From positions 70,050,282 through 70,114,281 of the forward strand of contig CM056741.1 in assembly GCA_029851415.1 (NCBI GenBank): 64,000 nt of DNA, written 5' to 3'. The notes under the pieces were generated by a model. The model saw nothing but the letters and a program-made list of their open reading frames with translations, made no database searches and was not told where the DNA came from. This DNA is from Eretmocerus hayati. Its lineage: Eukaryota > Arthropoda > Insecta > Hymenoptera > Aphelinidae. Both the position numbers and the translations under genes were made by a program. Positions 24,001 to 32,664 of this stretch are shown one piece after another. Positions within the stretch are counted from its first letter, which is position 1, and each line of letters opens with the position of its first letter.

Positions 24001-25176
24001 CATGATCATCCATGTATAAATATGTTTCCGAGTAAATTGTGACCATAAATGACCTATGGAAGGATCGGGTCCCCATACTTAGACCTATTTATACAAGAAC
24101 AACTCATACATGGCCTCGCAATATCGTATTCGGGTGGATACAATGCTTTTTTCTCCATTTCAGGGGCCTGGCACTCAGAGCCTCAAGCATGCTCATTCCG
24201 AAGATTATGAAAATACTTTGCTGGAGTTCTTTGCTTGAGTTCAATTGAGGTTTGATCAGATCTATGATACCAAGAAAGTTCGTCAAACGTTGTGACGAGC
24301 CATGGGAGTCTCCAGGAGGATCTCCAATCTAATTCAATCATTCTTCCCGTGATAGTAAACTTTCGATGAGTGATGAACCAACTACAAAACGTTATGCAAG
24401 TCTATCAGTTTGTACATCAGTTGAATTTGTTGCATATACCGCTGAACTATGGAGACAAAGAGCATCCATGCAAGATCTATTTTCCAGCCATGCACTCAAT
24501 TTCTCCATCATCAGATGAGCTTAGATAGAATCACTGTCGACAAATGAATGATGTATATTCTTGATCACATGGCGAAGTAATACCGGACATTGCGAGCGAA
24601 GACTGATACGATGACGCATAGTTCTATCAATTAACCAACGTGCAGTACTATGCGACTACTGGGCTTCAACCCCTGGCTAGGTACAATAAAAATAGAACGG
24701 TACTTCTTTCAATTATAATTCTCGTAATATTCAATGTTTCCCACTCATGCGGTAGAAAATCCGATGAAAAGTAACGACTTCATTTACGGGCCAACTACTT
24801 ACTCACTGTTCGGCTCGGGGACCAGTCCTGATCTAATATCAATTACGCCATCACCTTCGATGTTCATATAACCAGAAGCTGTGCACTGATAATACGCGAC
24901 ACATTGACATTGTCCATCCGACGATGGTATTGACGGTGGTGATGGTGGTGGTGGCGGTGGTGGCGGTGGTGGTGGTTGTGGTTGTGGTAATGACGGTATT
25001 GCCGTTGTGGTCGTAGGGAACAATTTTCCAGGTCTCAATTGTTGAAATCCCCCTTGTTGAGATCCAAATGCTGGAAGTCCCCATGGTGGAGGTGCCCATT
25101 GTTGAGCTCGTGCTCCATCATTGTTGATGGCGGAGCCCACAATAACGAATGCCACTTTCACCAAGAGGCCTGTCAT
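5872..25176 (-). CDS. clip-domain serine protease homologue (PPAF2/masquerade-like), six exons
   Basis: Exons in coding order are 25176-24803, 13153-12668, 10805-10537, 10462-10299, 6230-6152 and 6068-5872. All junctions are GT-AG with matching phases (2, 2, 1, 0, 1) and give 522 residues plus stop. Residues 1-24 form a signal peptide. A Gln/Pro-rich linker with a long proline run precedes a clip domain with six cysteines at about 90, 92, 98, 130, 137 and 138. After a Gly/Gln/Asn-rich linker, the trypsin-like domain starts near 221 and has TAAHC (His283) and NDFALL (Asp333), but GDGGSP at 432-437 puts Gly434 at the catalytic Ser position. It is therefore predicted to be catalytically inactive. 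Insect homologues of this subgroup are haemolymph cofactors for prophenoloxidase activation; that role is inferred from family. An acidic tail (about 483-522) extends past the protease fold. The gene spans 19.3 kb because its introns are full of transposons. Confidence 0.93.
6152..6230 (-). CDS. clip-SPH exon 5 (GDGGSP motif)
   Basis: A 79-base exon between TTCCAG and GTATGA. It encodes [10 protein letters not shown] and [10 protein letters not shown]. The GDSGGP consensus of active proteases is altered so that Gly occupies the nucleophile position, the hallmark of clip-domain serine protease homologues. Confidence 0.92.
6640..6955. mobile_element. hairpin MITE, copy in intron 4
   Basis: The sequence from CTTGTGGGTCCTTGATCTTG (about 6640) is repeated inverted up to GATCCAGGACCCACAAG (about 6955), giving arms of roughly 100-150 bp around a centre containing CATATATATGGATATACTG. 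The same arm and centre motifs occur at 62601-62957 and 63410-63570, so this is one dispersed family of short fold-back elements without coding capacity. Confidence 0.7.
8030..8983. repeat. inner fold-back unit interrupted by a retroposon
   Basis: TGTTTCGCCTCAATCTCCCC at 8030 pairs with an inverted copy ending at 8983. The left arm resumes after a 475-bp insertion: 8030-8111 plus 8587-8740 together match the right arm 8750-8983 in reverse. The match shows directly that the intervening GC-rich block is an insertion. Confidence 0.75.
8112..8586 (-). mobile_element. 5'-truncated non-LTR retrotransposon / retroposed fragment with target-site duplication
   Basis: The GC-rich block is flanked by an 11-bp direct repeat TATTGGAATGG (8101-8111 and 8587-8597). 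Just inside the left copy is a T8 run, which is the A-tail of a minus-strand retroposed sequence. Within it, units of roughly 60 bp containing CTGGGGCCGGGGAGT repeat about two to three times (8402-8586). No reverse transcriptase motif remains, so it is a truncated 3' end of a LINE or a SINE. Confidence 0.65.
10299..10462 (-). CDS. clip-SPH exon 4
   Basis: This 164-base exon (residues 377-431) is bounded by CAACAG and GTGAGT and encodes [34 protein letters not shown]. These are the conserved segment before the active-site serine region. It lies only about 135 bases from the right end of a palindromic transposon in the next intron. Confidence 0.9.
10537..10805 (-). CDS. clip-SPH exon 3 (Asp region)
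   Basis: A strong polypyrimidine tract and CACAG acceptor lead into residues 288-376, with IRAGEWDT, the Asp motif NDFALLIL (Asp333) and [10 protein letters not shown], all standard landmarks of clip-domain protease homologues. The donor is GTGAGT, phase 1. The frame reads on past the donor only into intron sequence. Confidence 0.92.
11051..12045. mobile_element. about 1-kb palindromic element in intron 2
   Basis: Arms of about 450 bp are inverted copies with moderate divergence: the segment with ATTTTGACGCGCTGAATCGA on the left is mirrored on the right around 11970, and GATCATGATTTT (about 11197) is mirrored near 11890. The centre is near 11550 and contains a perfect short stem GAAGAAAACAAAATTTTCTTC. 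There is no coding capacity beyond random frames. The element occupies most of the intron between exons 2 and 3. Confidence 0.75.
12668..13153 (-). CDS. clip-SPH exon 2 (rest of clip domain, linker, His region)
   Basis: The exon begins after TGTCAG and completes the clip domain with [10 protein letters not shown] (cysteines 4-6). A low-complexity Pro/Gln/Asn linker of about 80 residues follows, then the start of the protease-like domain ([24 protein letters not shown]) and the His motif TAAHC. It ends in phase 2 at GTAAGT. Frame and phase match exons 1 and 3 exactly. Confidence 0.92.
13480..13935. repeat. head-to-head tandem repeats of a GGAACTATCTG unit
   Basis: About seven units of roughly 28-40 bp carrying AAAGGAACTATCTGAAAATT run up to about 13720, where the orientation flips and about seven units of the complementary form (AGATAGTTCCTTT) follow. 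The join near 13722 is a near-perfect palindrome. The whole block could fold into a single imperfect hairpin about 450 nt long. Confidence 0.85.
14160..14700. repeat. short dispersed repeats
   Basis: Tandem variants of CAACCAGTGGTTGAAAATT occur at about 14190-14270, and related copies are found near 52060-52140. A GGGTCAGAAAAACAAATT segment occurs at 14374 and again as GGGTCAGGAAAACAAATT near 14622, followed by AAACAAATAGGAAA-type sequence in both. No gene is evident. Confidence 0.5.
15081..15214 (+). repeat. DIRS left inverted terminal repeat
   Basis: From AATGTAGTACACCGTGATTC (15114) to 15214 it is an exact inverted copy of 19970-20070. The outermost 40 bases (15081-15120) match the left part of the internal complementary region rather than the far right end, which is diagnostic of DIRS elements. 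Confidence 0.92.
15296..16832 (+). CDS. DIRS gag-like protein, probably spliced (intron 15693-16053)
   Basis: An SR-rich frame starts at ATG 15296 (basic Arg/Ser region, about 130 residues) and, unspliced, ends at 15982. A consensus donor GTAAGT at 15693 and an acceptor CTAATTACAG ending at 16053 are in matching phase and would join it to the downstream gag frame, giving 391 residues ending at 16832. The second part carries the conserved-looking helical region ([48 protein letters not shown]) and a Lys/Asn/Gln-rich nucleic-acid-binding tail. The spliced model is inference; without it the gag frame would begin at 15954. Function: nucleocapsid-like protein of the retrotransposon. Confidence 0.7.
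16907..18727 (+). CDS. DIRS reverse transcriptase - RNase H - methyltransferase-like polyprotein
   Basis: The frame shows RT fingers and palm motifs ([38 protein letters not shown]), the catalytic YLDDF at residues 175-179 counted from 16907, and the RNase H motif [12 protein letters not shown] (Asp341). The C-terminal third ([37 protein letters not shown]) is the methyltransferase-like domain typical of DIRS1-like elements. The listed start is a TTG; the frame stays open upstream across the gag stop and includes an AGRLSKF segment typical of the RT N-terminus, so translation probably uses a frameshift or an upstream start. It is intact. Confidence 0.93.
   Translation: MSCIRGYDIKFDYPVRQSHVKKEPLRSKSDMLDIWSAISELLKIGAVEYCKHDEDEFISPYFLRKKPDGTNRFIINLKRLNEFIITKHFKMEDIRMACKTLNHDDFMCSLDLKNAFLLVRVSKRSRKYFRFIFDGRLFEFTCLPFGYCLSPYIFTKILKPIFAILRARGWRSNRYLDDFLLYGRSHSECLRNLEETTLLLDHFGFIINFDKSNLCPSKKCKILGFIINSERYSVELTQDKKEKVLKRIKSIKPHKLYKIRDIAEIIGLLISCTPGVEYGMLYTKNLERDKAKALHKSDRNFDEPMKISEESFKDLQWWKSHIMTSFKIIREPSYSLEIFTDASLTGWGASCNNENIHGFWTREEKQHSINYLELFAVFLALKAFASTMIDCNILLRIDNTTAISYVNRMGGSRYKKYNVLSSSIWKWAEDRRIWLFASYIPSKENVEADFQSRLQNIDTEWELSTSAYLQVKNIFGSPEVDLFATRINTKCHYFCSWFKEPDAFAIDAFTITWSGLTFYAFPPFALIPRVLRKIIHEKACGIVVVPYWTSQSWYPIFNQLLISDPLVLEASPDLLLSPCRSLVHPLANQLSLLVGKLSGERIAERI
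18748..19650 (+). CDS. DIRS tyrosine recombinase
   Basis: A 300-residue integrase of the phage-lambda type that would insert the circular DNA intermediate. Visible catalytic residues are Arg136 ([10 protein letters not shown]), Arg249 with His250 ([10 protein letters not shown]) and the nucleophile Tyr283 (FYNK) after AGWS. I chose ATG 18748, just after the RT stop at 18725-18727; an earlier TTG gives eight more residues. The frame is uninterrupted, and a polyadenylation signal follows. Confidence 0.92.
   Translation: MMSALAESTIKQYSSVLVDWIENCELKRICPFSASIQEILDFLSEKFHNGASYGTLNSARAAISLISDQPLSDNALLSKFFKGVYKIRPVRPKYDRMWDPSIVLESLSKWMPLNEMSIEKISKKLVVLLALITAHRIQTLASIEIQNIIHYDDKIEIEIPQIIKTSNPGKCQPLLTLPYFVEKPELCAASTLDFYIEKTASLRGEYKKLLISTKRPFKPVTSQTLSKWIKSVLSESGINMQMFSSYSTRHASTSKANLKGIDLNIIKSTAGWSEKSAVFAKFYNKPLSKDKFLFAKAVIS
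19698..19703 (+). terminator. AATAAA polyadenylation signal of the DIRS element
   Basis: The hexamer lies 48 bases after the recombinase stop and before the internal complementary region, a suitable place for the 3' end of the element's transcript. Confidence 0.5.
19781..19893 (+). repeat. DIRS internal complementary region
   Basis: Bases 19781-19820 are the exact reverse complement of the left end 15081-15120, and 19818-19893 are the reverse complement of the right end 20070-20145. The two halves overlap by ATT. In the DIRS replication model this region templates the joining of the two ends into a circle. Its presence fixes both element borders independently of any empty site. Confidence 0.93.
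19970..20145 (-). repeat. DIRS right inverted terminal repeat
   Basis: Inverted copy of the left repeat (exact over 19970-20070) plus an outer extension of about 75 bases that is matched only by the internal complementary region. The asymmetry between left and right ends is normal for this superfamily. Confidence 0.92.
20541..21059 (+). other. 172-codon open frame in left arm of fold-back element
   Basis: An ATG-initiated frame in a GC-rich part of the arm, with a counterpart of equal length in the other arm (22223-22741, minus). The two are mostly identical, with a cluster of replacements around residues 54-76. It shows Cys-rich and His/Ser/Leu-rich stretches but no domain I recognise. Because the arms are duplicates, conservation of the frame is not independent evidence for coding, so I leave it as a candidate only. 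Confidence 0.2.
21380..21840. repeat. 33-bp minisatellite at the centre of the fold-back element
   Basis: About 13 degenerate units carrying GAGGACCGGTACGGGACCAG and ATCGACACTCGCC lie between the two arms. The unit is 33 bp, a multiple of three, so long frames appear on both strands (11-residue repeats such as RTGTGPDRHSP); these are artefacts of the repeat. The unit variants share blocks, which indicates local duplication. Confidence 0.85.
23579..24802. other. distal part of intron 1
   Basis: Apart from a segment with CTTTTGGATTGGCAGTTTTG (about 23816-23836), which is inverted relative to CCAATCCAAAACTGCC at 13328, no repeat or coding feature is recognised before exon 1. Confidence 0.5.
24803..25176 (-). 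CDS. clip-SPH exon 1 (signal peptide, proline linker, first half of clip domain)
   Basis: The start is the ATG at 25176-25174, giving [14 protein letters not shown], a hydrophobic signal segment. The open frame upstream of it begins only with a TTG and is not needed. A polyproline run is encoded by a GGT/GGC-rich tract on the plus strand (about 24920-24980) and may vary in length. The exon supplies clip cysteines 1-3 and ends at the consensus donor GTAAGT in phase 2; a second donor-like GTGAGT four bases earlier would break the frame with exon 2. Confidence 0.88.
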
Positions 25177-26180
25177 CTTAGTTTCTTGAGATATAGCTAT
25201 CGATTGCAACGAAGAAATGCGTTGTTAAAAATTCACCTTGAGACGAAAAAATTCCCTGTATCGACGCCCGATACCGGTAACGAGAATGTAAGAATACACT
25301 CCATGTCCCTCCAGTTATGGCACATTTATTACATCGCAGAGTTTCATTCAAGATATCTGGGTGATTGCAACACTTTCGAAATTTGCTCCCAACAGATTCC
25401 GATGAGGAATGGAGACTACGATAGTTATTATTATTAATATTATGTTACCATTATTACTATTATTATTATCATCACCTTCCTCCTTGTTTCAGACGAGTGC
25501 CCAAATGTAGCTCACATAAAAGAATTTTTTTATCTTTTTCCCAGACTGTAGCTGTGTCATTAAATTACACAGTTCCTGCATCGAGAACTCGGGGGAAAAC
25601 ATTGAAATGTTCTCATTCAGTTACAGACCGTTTCAAGTGTTCTGGTGTAATGCTCATAAAGTATACGTCAACGTCGTTAAATCTCGGGTGCTGACAATTC
25701 AGCTGTTCAAATGAATTCTGTCAATGACGTCAAGGAAACTTTTCTGAGTTCGAGATACTAAATCACTTAAACGTATGCTGAATATTCCGAATGACATCGA
25801 TGAGACATAATCTAAGTATCAATACGACTCGTAAGGTTGTTTCCTTTTTTCATTTAAGACGGGCCGTTGTTCATAGTCATTTGCTTGCGTTATGATTTCT
25901 AACTATCGTGAATGTATTAACAGCTGTCATTTCGCTCATCAATACCCAGACGTAGTCTGTGCTAATATACAAGGAAAGTTCACACTTCTTGACTACATGG
26001 CTCATGATAAGTCACACGGTAACACCTTTGAGCAAACCAGAATTTTGAGTACGCGGCTTAGTCCAAAATAATACAACTCAACGAGTCTGGGCTCTGATCT
26101 GACGATTTGAAGCTTACTCTGAATCCATATCAACACACCTATATTCACATCTATATTGGCCAATGTGTTGAGAACATCAG
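25177..26180. other. region upstream of the clip-SPH start codon
   Basis: Expected to hold the 5' untranslated region and promoter of the minus-strand gene, but no convincing TATA box or additional exon could be assigned. An ATT-rich trinucleotide microsatellite lies at about 25424-25475. No other gene is visible. Confidence 0.45.
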
Positions 26181-26199
26181 TTCCTTAGTACCTAAGATC

Positions 26200-26853
26200 G
26201 AAGCTTGAGTTTAGAGCCGTGGATAAAGTAGGATCGAAAAGGATTTCCTTGCTCAATCTTGTTGTGCCAAAGTGGTCTACGACCCCATACAGGAATTCGT
26301 TCCTCAATGCAAGTATAATTGAATGGAATGAGCTGCCGGATGATCTGAGAAGCAAGTACCACCGCCCTTCATTCAAAACAAGGTTATTTTCCCACCTTCT
26401 GGCAACGGGTATTGAGGGTCGTTCATAAGTGACGTGTTGTGGGGGACGTCGAAAGTATAACTTTTTATTACTACTCTTGAACAGAATAGCCTGATCAAAA
26501 TTCCATTAATTATTACCAATAAGGAGCCACGAGACATGAATGAGATATGTTTCCAATCATTGTGAATGAATTTGTGATACGGAGTGGTGTCACTAGAGTT
26601 GGGACGAAGCTCTCTTGTTAGTTCATTACTATACATATTGATTATATATTCCTTCACATCATTCTATTGAATTGTAAATCTCATTGATATTTATACTTTT
26701 ATGTTTGGGTTATGGAATTTCTAGAGTCTTCGACTCTGACGGATGATGTAGTATTACATTTGTAAATTGTCGGTATGCACGTAGCCTCGACTACACTGGA
26801 CCAAAAGTCTATAGTTGGATGAATCTATTCTATTCTATTCTACTTATTCTATA
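26200..26853 (+). mobile_element. 3' remnant of a non-LTR retrotransposon
   Basis: Codons 26219-26428 encode a segment with TPYRNSFLNASIIEWNELP, the conserved C-terminal end of jockey/CR1-type reverse transcriptases, followed by a stop, a 3' untranslated region and a terminal ATTCT microsatellite (26824-26853), as expected for 3'-end-primed insertion. Everything upstream of the C-terminus is missing. Confidence 0.7.
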
Positions 26854-27113
26854 TTCAAAGATTATCATAAGAATTTGCATTTGTATATGAAACTCACTAC
26901 GTTTGAATTCAACCTTTTCGGTATCAACAATTGCTGGATGCGCGCTATGAATTTATTGCAATTTTTTCCACGTGGTGAGTCAAAGAACATCCAATTCCGG
27001 TCCTCTGGCGTTGGACTACTCAAGCTCTTAAAGACCGTTCGGATTAGAATAATGCTATAACTTGGTCCTTGTAACTCGAAACTGAAAAGTCGGTCGAGTC
27101 AAACTTTGGCGAA

Positions 27114-27147
27114 ATAGAATAGAATAGAACAGAATAGAATAGAATAA
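27114..27147 (-). repeat. AATAG pentamer microsatellite
   Basis: Five to six AGAAT/AATAG units, the complement of the tail at 26824-26853. It may mark the 3' end of an opposite-strand copy of the same retrotransposon family, but no coding remnant was recognised beside it. Confidence 0.6.
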
Positions 27148-28770
27148 CTTCATTCATGACTAAGAACTCTTTGGTCCTGTATAGTCCAATACATATTCAC
27201 ACATATCCACAATGAAATACGAGTAATAATATAATCAGAAATCAATTCCGACTTTACTAATTTGTGGTTCCGTACCACATTAATTATGATGGAAATTCAA
27301 ATGAAAATTTAGGAATCTATCTTCCAAACCATGCATTTGGTTGCAATCATTCTTTTTATCTCGGTTTCTTCCTTCATTCTGTAGCGTCGAGTGAGTACGA
27401 TCAAAGCGTGAAAGGAAAGTACAAAAGATAACAAGAAAAAATTGTCTAGGACCATGTTCTTTCAACGAATCCAACTTCTAAGATACGATCATGGATTTCT
27501 AGAGAATTTTATTGAGCCCAATTCAACGCGTTAAAGATACCATAGCGGAACGCAACGCTTGCAATAGTGATATCAACTTTTGGAAAGTGAGATTGATGGA
27601 AACTGATGGCGTGAGGAGTTTAAGCAGAGCAACAATGGATTTTCAGAGTGTGGCAGAAATTTATTGTAACACATACTTCCGATCGGTATCCTTGAGATAT
27701 TCGATGGCATAATCTCACTTTGAGACCTCTTAGAGAAAAATACGTCACTACTTTCACAAAGATGAGTTACCCGATCGAGGCTCAGTCCTCTAATACACAT
27801 TTTAGGTGTTTGATATTTTTCTCTTGACAAGATCTCACCCAAGACAAAGAGCGTATTGTATGAGATAACATTGTGCTAGGTTCAACTCTTATAGGCCGAT
27901 GTATCATCGCTCAAAGAAAGTTTTCAAACCTCACGCGTGACATAAATTTCTTCACGAGAACACGAAGTCACCGAACTATCTATTGCACAGTCTCTATCTC
28001 TATTTTTTCGCATCAAACTCCGATATCCACTGTTTCCAGACGACTTTGATCTCAAAATCTTACCCGTAACTCAAAAGTCATCGCTAAAACTAATGAACCG
28101 GATAATATCATATTTTTTGAAAGAATATTTGATCGACACACTCCGAGTGATATTTCCACGTGCAACCCAGAGGCAAGGAGCTGTTTGATTAATGAATAAT
28201 CAAGAAAACGGGAGACCCATTGAGTTGGATTCAAGGAAGAGTCTTGAAATATCTTATGAAAAGAAGAGATGTTTTTGCATCCTCACCAAGAAATTATTCT
28301 CAAGAATGTGAATTGCGCGCTCTCCTTGTCGTCTGTGTGTCACAAGTAGTTTCCCCATACCTGAACTCAATGAACTCAAAGTAGTGAGAAGCGGAAAAAG
28401 TCAAACTCACCACCTCAGAACCAAAAGCTGCTCCCTTCGCGAAGAAAGTGGAAGAGTATCTGAATTTCATTCCATCAACATATCTCTTAAAGTGAGAATT
28501 CATCATCGATCAAATTCATCCCCTCTCTCTTTCCTCAATGTTAACCTGAGATCGTCACAATTCCTGAGTACCCGTGTGCACACACTTCGAGGCGATTGAA
28601 TCGATCCACGAATGATTGGTGATTTATGAGTCGGATATTCAATATTATCTTAATCCAACATTTGAGATATTCAGCAAGATCTTTCGAAGACAATAGATAA
28701 AACACATGGAATTTGACAACCACCTTAGGCATTCATGAAGTCCTAACTTAGACTATAAAAAATAGTTCAG
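27148..28770. other. no recognisable feature
   Basis: AT-rich sequence with only short random open frames on both strands. I see no repeats, RNA genes or conserved protein motifs. Confidence 0.5.
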
Positions 28771-29750
28771 TAGTTGATATATGGGTGATTCTGAGATAAC
28801 TTATGCATTTGATGTCCTGACCTCGCATTCATATTAAATGACCAAATATGATGAGTCTAACGATGATATTAGGTGTATTCCAATGAGATGAAGATGTCCC
28901 AATAGTTCCGGGAGCGGATATGAGTTTAATGTGGACCTGGGCTTACCAAAAGTGGTCAAAATGTCCTTACCGTGGCATGTCCTAAACTGGAGTTGCACAT
29001 TTCAATCGGGTAGTTTACCGAGATATTCGTTCAATCTCGGTTTCGGACCACTCAAACATCAAAGTTGAGCTATAAAAAGGTGATATTATGTACAAATCGA
29101 GTATCAAGTGTCACTTCAAGATAGTCAAAACACAGCCGACATTCTGTCCTGGAATTTTGCAAATTTTTCGAATGCTCCTCAGTAGCTCGACTCTGGGTCA
29201 GCGAATCGCTTCAAACGACTCTATAACGGCGGTAATTGATTCCTAATACACCAAAAAACAAAATTCTACCACCAGCGGAATGATGAATTACGTGAGCAGC
29301 TTCTCGTGCGACGATTTATGGACAATTTTTCCGTTGCAAAATAAGAATTGTCCTTACCGTGGTCACTGGCTCTCGAACACTATGCAACGTCAAGGTCCAG
29401 AAATTTTTTTACAGTCTACTCTCACCGTAAAAATGAGCCATCTATTTGAAGAAAACTATCCGTTTCGATTTGCGCCTTTGAGATCACTTTTCATGCCAAA
29501 ATGTCCTTACCGTGGCTGTCCTTACCGTGGCAAAAATATATCGAAAATTGCTCATATCTTTTACATAGATTGACTAACGTTTATGCCCGTCTGGGAATTG
29601 TTTTTGGATGTCAGATAGATTGGAGAACACCTATGAGCAGTCAGATTGCAGCTATATTTCAACTAGTAAATTTTTGGTCCAAATGCCGACCCCCGCCGTT
29701 TTTGCCCTCGAAATACCTAAGTTATCTCATAATCACCCATATCTAGTCTG
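28770..29750. repeat. decayed inverted repeat with TGTCCTTACCGTGGC motifs
   Basis: GATATATGGGTGATTCTGAGA (from about 28776) recurs inverted as TCTCATAATCACCCATATC near 29725. Inside, TGTCCTTACCGTGG occurs four times (about 28968, 29349, 29503, 29517). It appears to be an old non-autonomous element; the frames inside have no recognisable features. Confidence 0.5.
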
Positions 29751-30255
29751 GTTTTGTGCAACAGAACTCAATACCAGAGTTTGCGGGTACCCCAGCGACT
29801 CATTTCGTCTTTTGGGGCTTTTGAGAGATCTTTTCTCCCGAGTTGAATGAACAGATGTTGTCGGTAAGATACAAAGTTACAGATGGGACTAAAATAAAAA
29901 GTCATCAATTATTCCGAAAGAATTAGTGTATTCTTTGAAAAATTCACAGCATTTTATGGAATATTTCACCTGAATGAGGCTCAACATTAGTGAATTCATC
30001 TATTATACATGGAGCATCTAGGAGTTCGTACATTCTTAGACTATAGTATAGTTGGAAGGAGCACAGACTGTCATTTTTTGATTGAATCAGTTCATCGTTC
30101 ACTGTCACATTCAAGAGGGGAGTCAAAATTCTTATTGGATATTCCCACTCAAATGTGTTGAGTTACGACATTTGTCGAGGAATCACGCAAAGCATGGTGC
30201 GGAGGCTGAAATCGGTGGTTGTTCCGCTGTCTGCAGTGGGGCCCACCGGTGAGAC
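29751..30255. other. no recognisable feature
   Basis: No gene or repeat was identified in this stretch between two palindromic elements. Confidence 0.5.
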
Positions 30256-31332
30256 ATATGAGTAGTTCCACGCGAAAGTGACCTACGAAAAAGGGTCATG
30301 TCTCAGATCCTTTGTTAACATTTTCATTCGATTCTATGGTACAAAATCTGAACTTTCCCCCACTCATGGGGTCTCGAAAAAATTTTTTGGTCCCATGGCG
30401 AGAATTTTCGAAAATGGAGTGAAATATATATTTTTTTCAATTCTAGCAGCTTTTTCCCATTAATATGCAAATAAGTCAAGTTTTTTCACAGATGGAGACA
30501 TGTGGTTTGCGGCTTTCAAAAAGTCTTTCAAAAACCTATTGAAATCGCTATTAAAAAGTTGATTCCGAGGTTATGGACGGCCTGTACGAGCGAAAGTGTG
30601 AAAATCACTAAACAGTGAATTTCTCAGTTGCCTTTTTTTTCAATTCCTGAAAATCACATATTTCATATCAAACTTCGTGTTCTTTCAGAAAAAAGTGGTC
30701 CCGATTTTTCTCTTCGCCGTCTAAGGCCTGTTTTTTTTAGTTTTCGCAAACCTACTTTTTAGGCAGTTTGAAATTGTCTGTTCATTGCGCATGCACAGAA
30801 ATTTGTACTCTTAAAACGAATTCCATTGAAAACCCAAGAGAATTTCCTTCAAAATGAACACTTGACAAGGTCAATTTCATAAATTTGACTCGAAGTTACA
30901 GCCCGCGAAAGATGAAGCTCTAGCTCGAGTGCGTCAATAGGCAAACGATATATGAGTCGTTCCGTAGAAACTTTTAAATAATGTGTGCCTGCTTGTACGA
31001 ACCCTGAAAACGCTTGACAAACAAACCTAAAAGGTCATGTCAGATGAATTTTTGGTGGTTTTTTGGCACAATCCTTACTTTTTCGATCCAAGGCTACCTA
31101 AGAAATTTATTATGATAAAAGGGGTCAAAAAATCAGTTCCGTGCCCTGTGGTTTTCCATAATTTCGACCTTTGTGAGTGTGAAGTATCGCGGCGGGGCTC
31201 ATTTGCGATTCGGAAAGGCTAACTTATCAAACTTAATGCTATCAAGAACCAAACAGCGTAACTATAAGAGCCAGTAGACCACTTTTTGTGTGCATGACGA
31301 GCCCGTACATTTTGTGGCGCAATTCTACTTAA

Positions 31333-31715
31333 GGCCATGTCGGAGTCTCGCGGCACAAACGGGGTTACAACTTACACGATGGTTTTTCCATCGATTGAGA
31401 CGGGGGGAGGGGGGTCGCAAATGACTCGAAATTGCTTCAGGAATGTGCATCTGGTACGACCCAAGAGGATAAACGTCTCGTCCTCTTGGGGAGGAATTGA
31501 AGAATCGAGAGATATTTCAATTCTGATTCTCAGAGAGCGCGACTCTGCATCTTACATCGAGTTTTGAGGGGGATAGAGACGTTTATTCTCACGGATCGTA
31601 CCAGAGGCACATTTCTGGAGCAATTTCGAGTCATTTGCGACCACCCCCGTCTTAATTGATGGAAAAACCATCGCGTAACTTGTAACCCCGTTTCGCGTGA
31701 GACTCCGACACGGCC
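31333..31715. mobile_element. MITE flanked by TTAA
   Basis: TTAA is present at 31329-31332 and 31716-31719. The inner ends are GGCCATGTCGGAGTCTCGCG and the inverted GGCCGTGTCGGAGTCTC, and inverted similarity continues inward (GTTACAA, ACGATGGTTTTTCCATC, GTCGCAAATGACTCGAAATT). Length is 383 bp with no coding capacity. TTAA targeting suggests mobilisation by a piggyBac- or Kolobok-type transposase. Confidence 0.75.
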
Positions 31716-31856
31716 TTAAAATTTCACTTCCTCAGTTTCCCTCGATAACAGTGTATTATTTTCGTTCCAGGCCTTCCCGCACTAATCTGTTCTTAAAGGG
31801 ATTCGTCAGGCGCAAGTTTTCCATGCCTCGAAATTTCGAAAAAATGGATTTTCTCC

Positions 31857-32664
31857 CTCCCGGCACGAAAGTACGTCCTTCCGTGCCTCATTTCGGTCAC
31901 GAAAGAGCGACTTTTGCTGCCGGCGCAGCGCTCTGATCGGCTGTCGATTTTTGCTGCCTCTTGGGCTGCCGCTGCTCTCCACGTGCGTGCAATGCAACCG
32001 AAATGCGTGCAAAATATACACAAGAGACATAACCTATAGAGGTTGTGTTTACCAGCGTTTATTGATGATGATAATATAATTGGACGGCCAGTATCCCCCT
32101 GATGCAGAAATATCACTGCTGAGAAAGAATTTATCATGGGGTGATTGTAGAGCAGGATTTCTCATGCTCCACGACACGAATGAAATAAATACGCAACGAC
32201 AAGAGTTTGGGCTATGACGAGGCAAAAAACGCAAATACAACTCTGTAACGAGACACATGCTGATCATGGTAATAGTATTTAGCATCCATTCAAATCCTTC
32301 AAAATACAATTCATTTTCTTATTTTTCTGCTTGCGTCCGCCCCGACCAGCAAAAGTCGGGCGGACGGGCATATCACATCACAAGTCGCAGTGAGTAAAGG
32401 CTTTCAGGTCGTCTGCTTTACTGCCACCCCTTCAAAATTTTGTTCGAGCATTTGGAAAAGTGAGGTTAAATGCGGACTTTTGTATTAATTGATTAAAGTT
32501 TGGACGTACTTTCGGGCCGCGAGTAAGAAAAATAGTATACAGCACACGGCAGAGAAGTGAGATGCCCGTGACCGTGCGATATCAATGTGCCTCGGCTTCG
32601 CCTCGGCATTATCATCACACAGTCACGGAAATCCAACTTCCCTGCCTACTACAGTAATATACTA
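31857..32664 (+). repeat. dispersed repeat, copy 1
   Basis: This 0.8-kb segment (CTCCCGGCACGAAAGTACGT to TTACTGTAC-complement) matches 53335-54163 in inverted orientation with moderate divergence and small gaps. Its right end includes a GCCTCGGCTTCGCCTCGGC hairpin and TATACAGCACACGGC. No frame is conserved between copies. Probably a non-autonomous transposon. Confidence 0.75.

Larger units (their letters stand above)
13154..24802 (-). other. clip-SPH intron 1 (11.6 kb)
   Basis: This intron splits the clip domain between cysteines 3 and 4. It contains head-to-head tandem repeats (13480-13935), short repeats (14160-14680), the fold-back element 14822-23578 with its DIRS insertion, and outer inverted repeats around AAAACTGCCA motifs (about 13328-13440 and 23745-23836). 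In 23840-24800 nothing was recognised. Confidence 0.85.
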
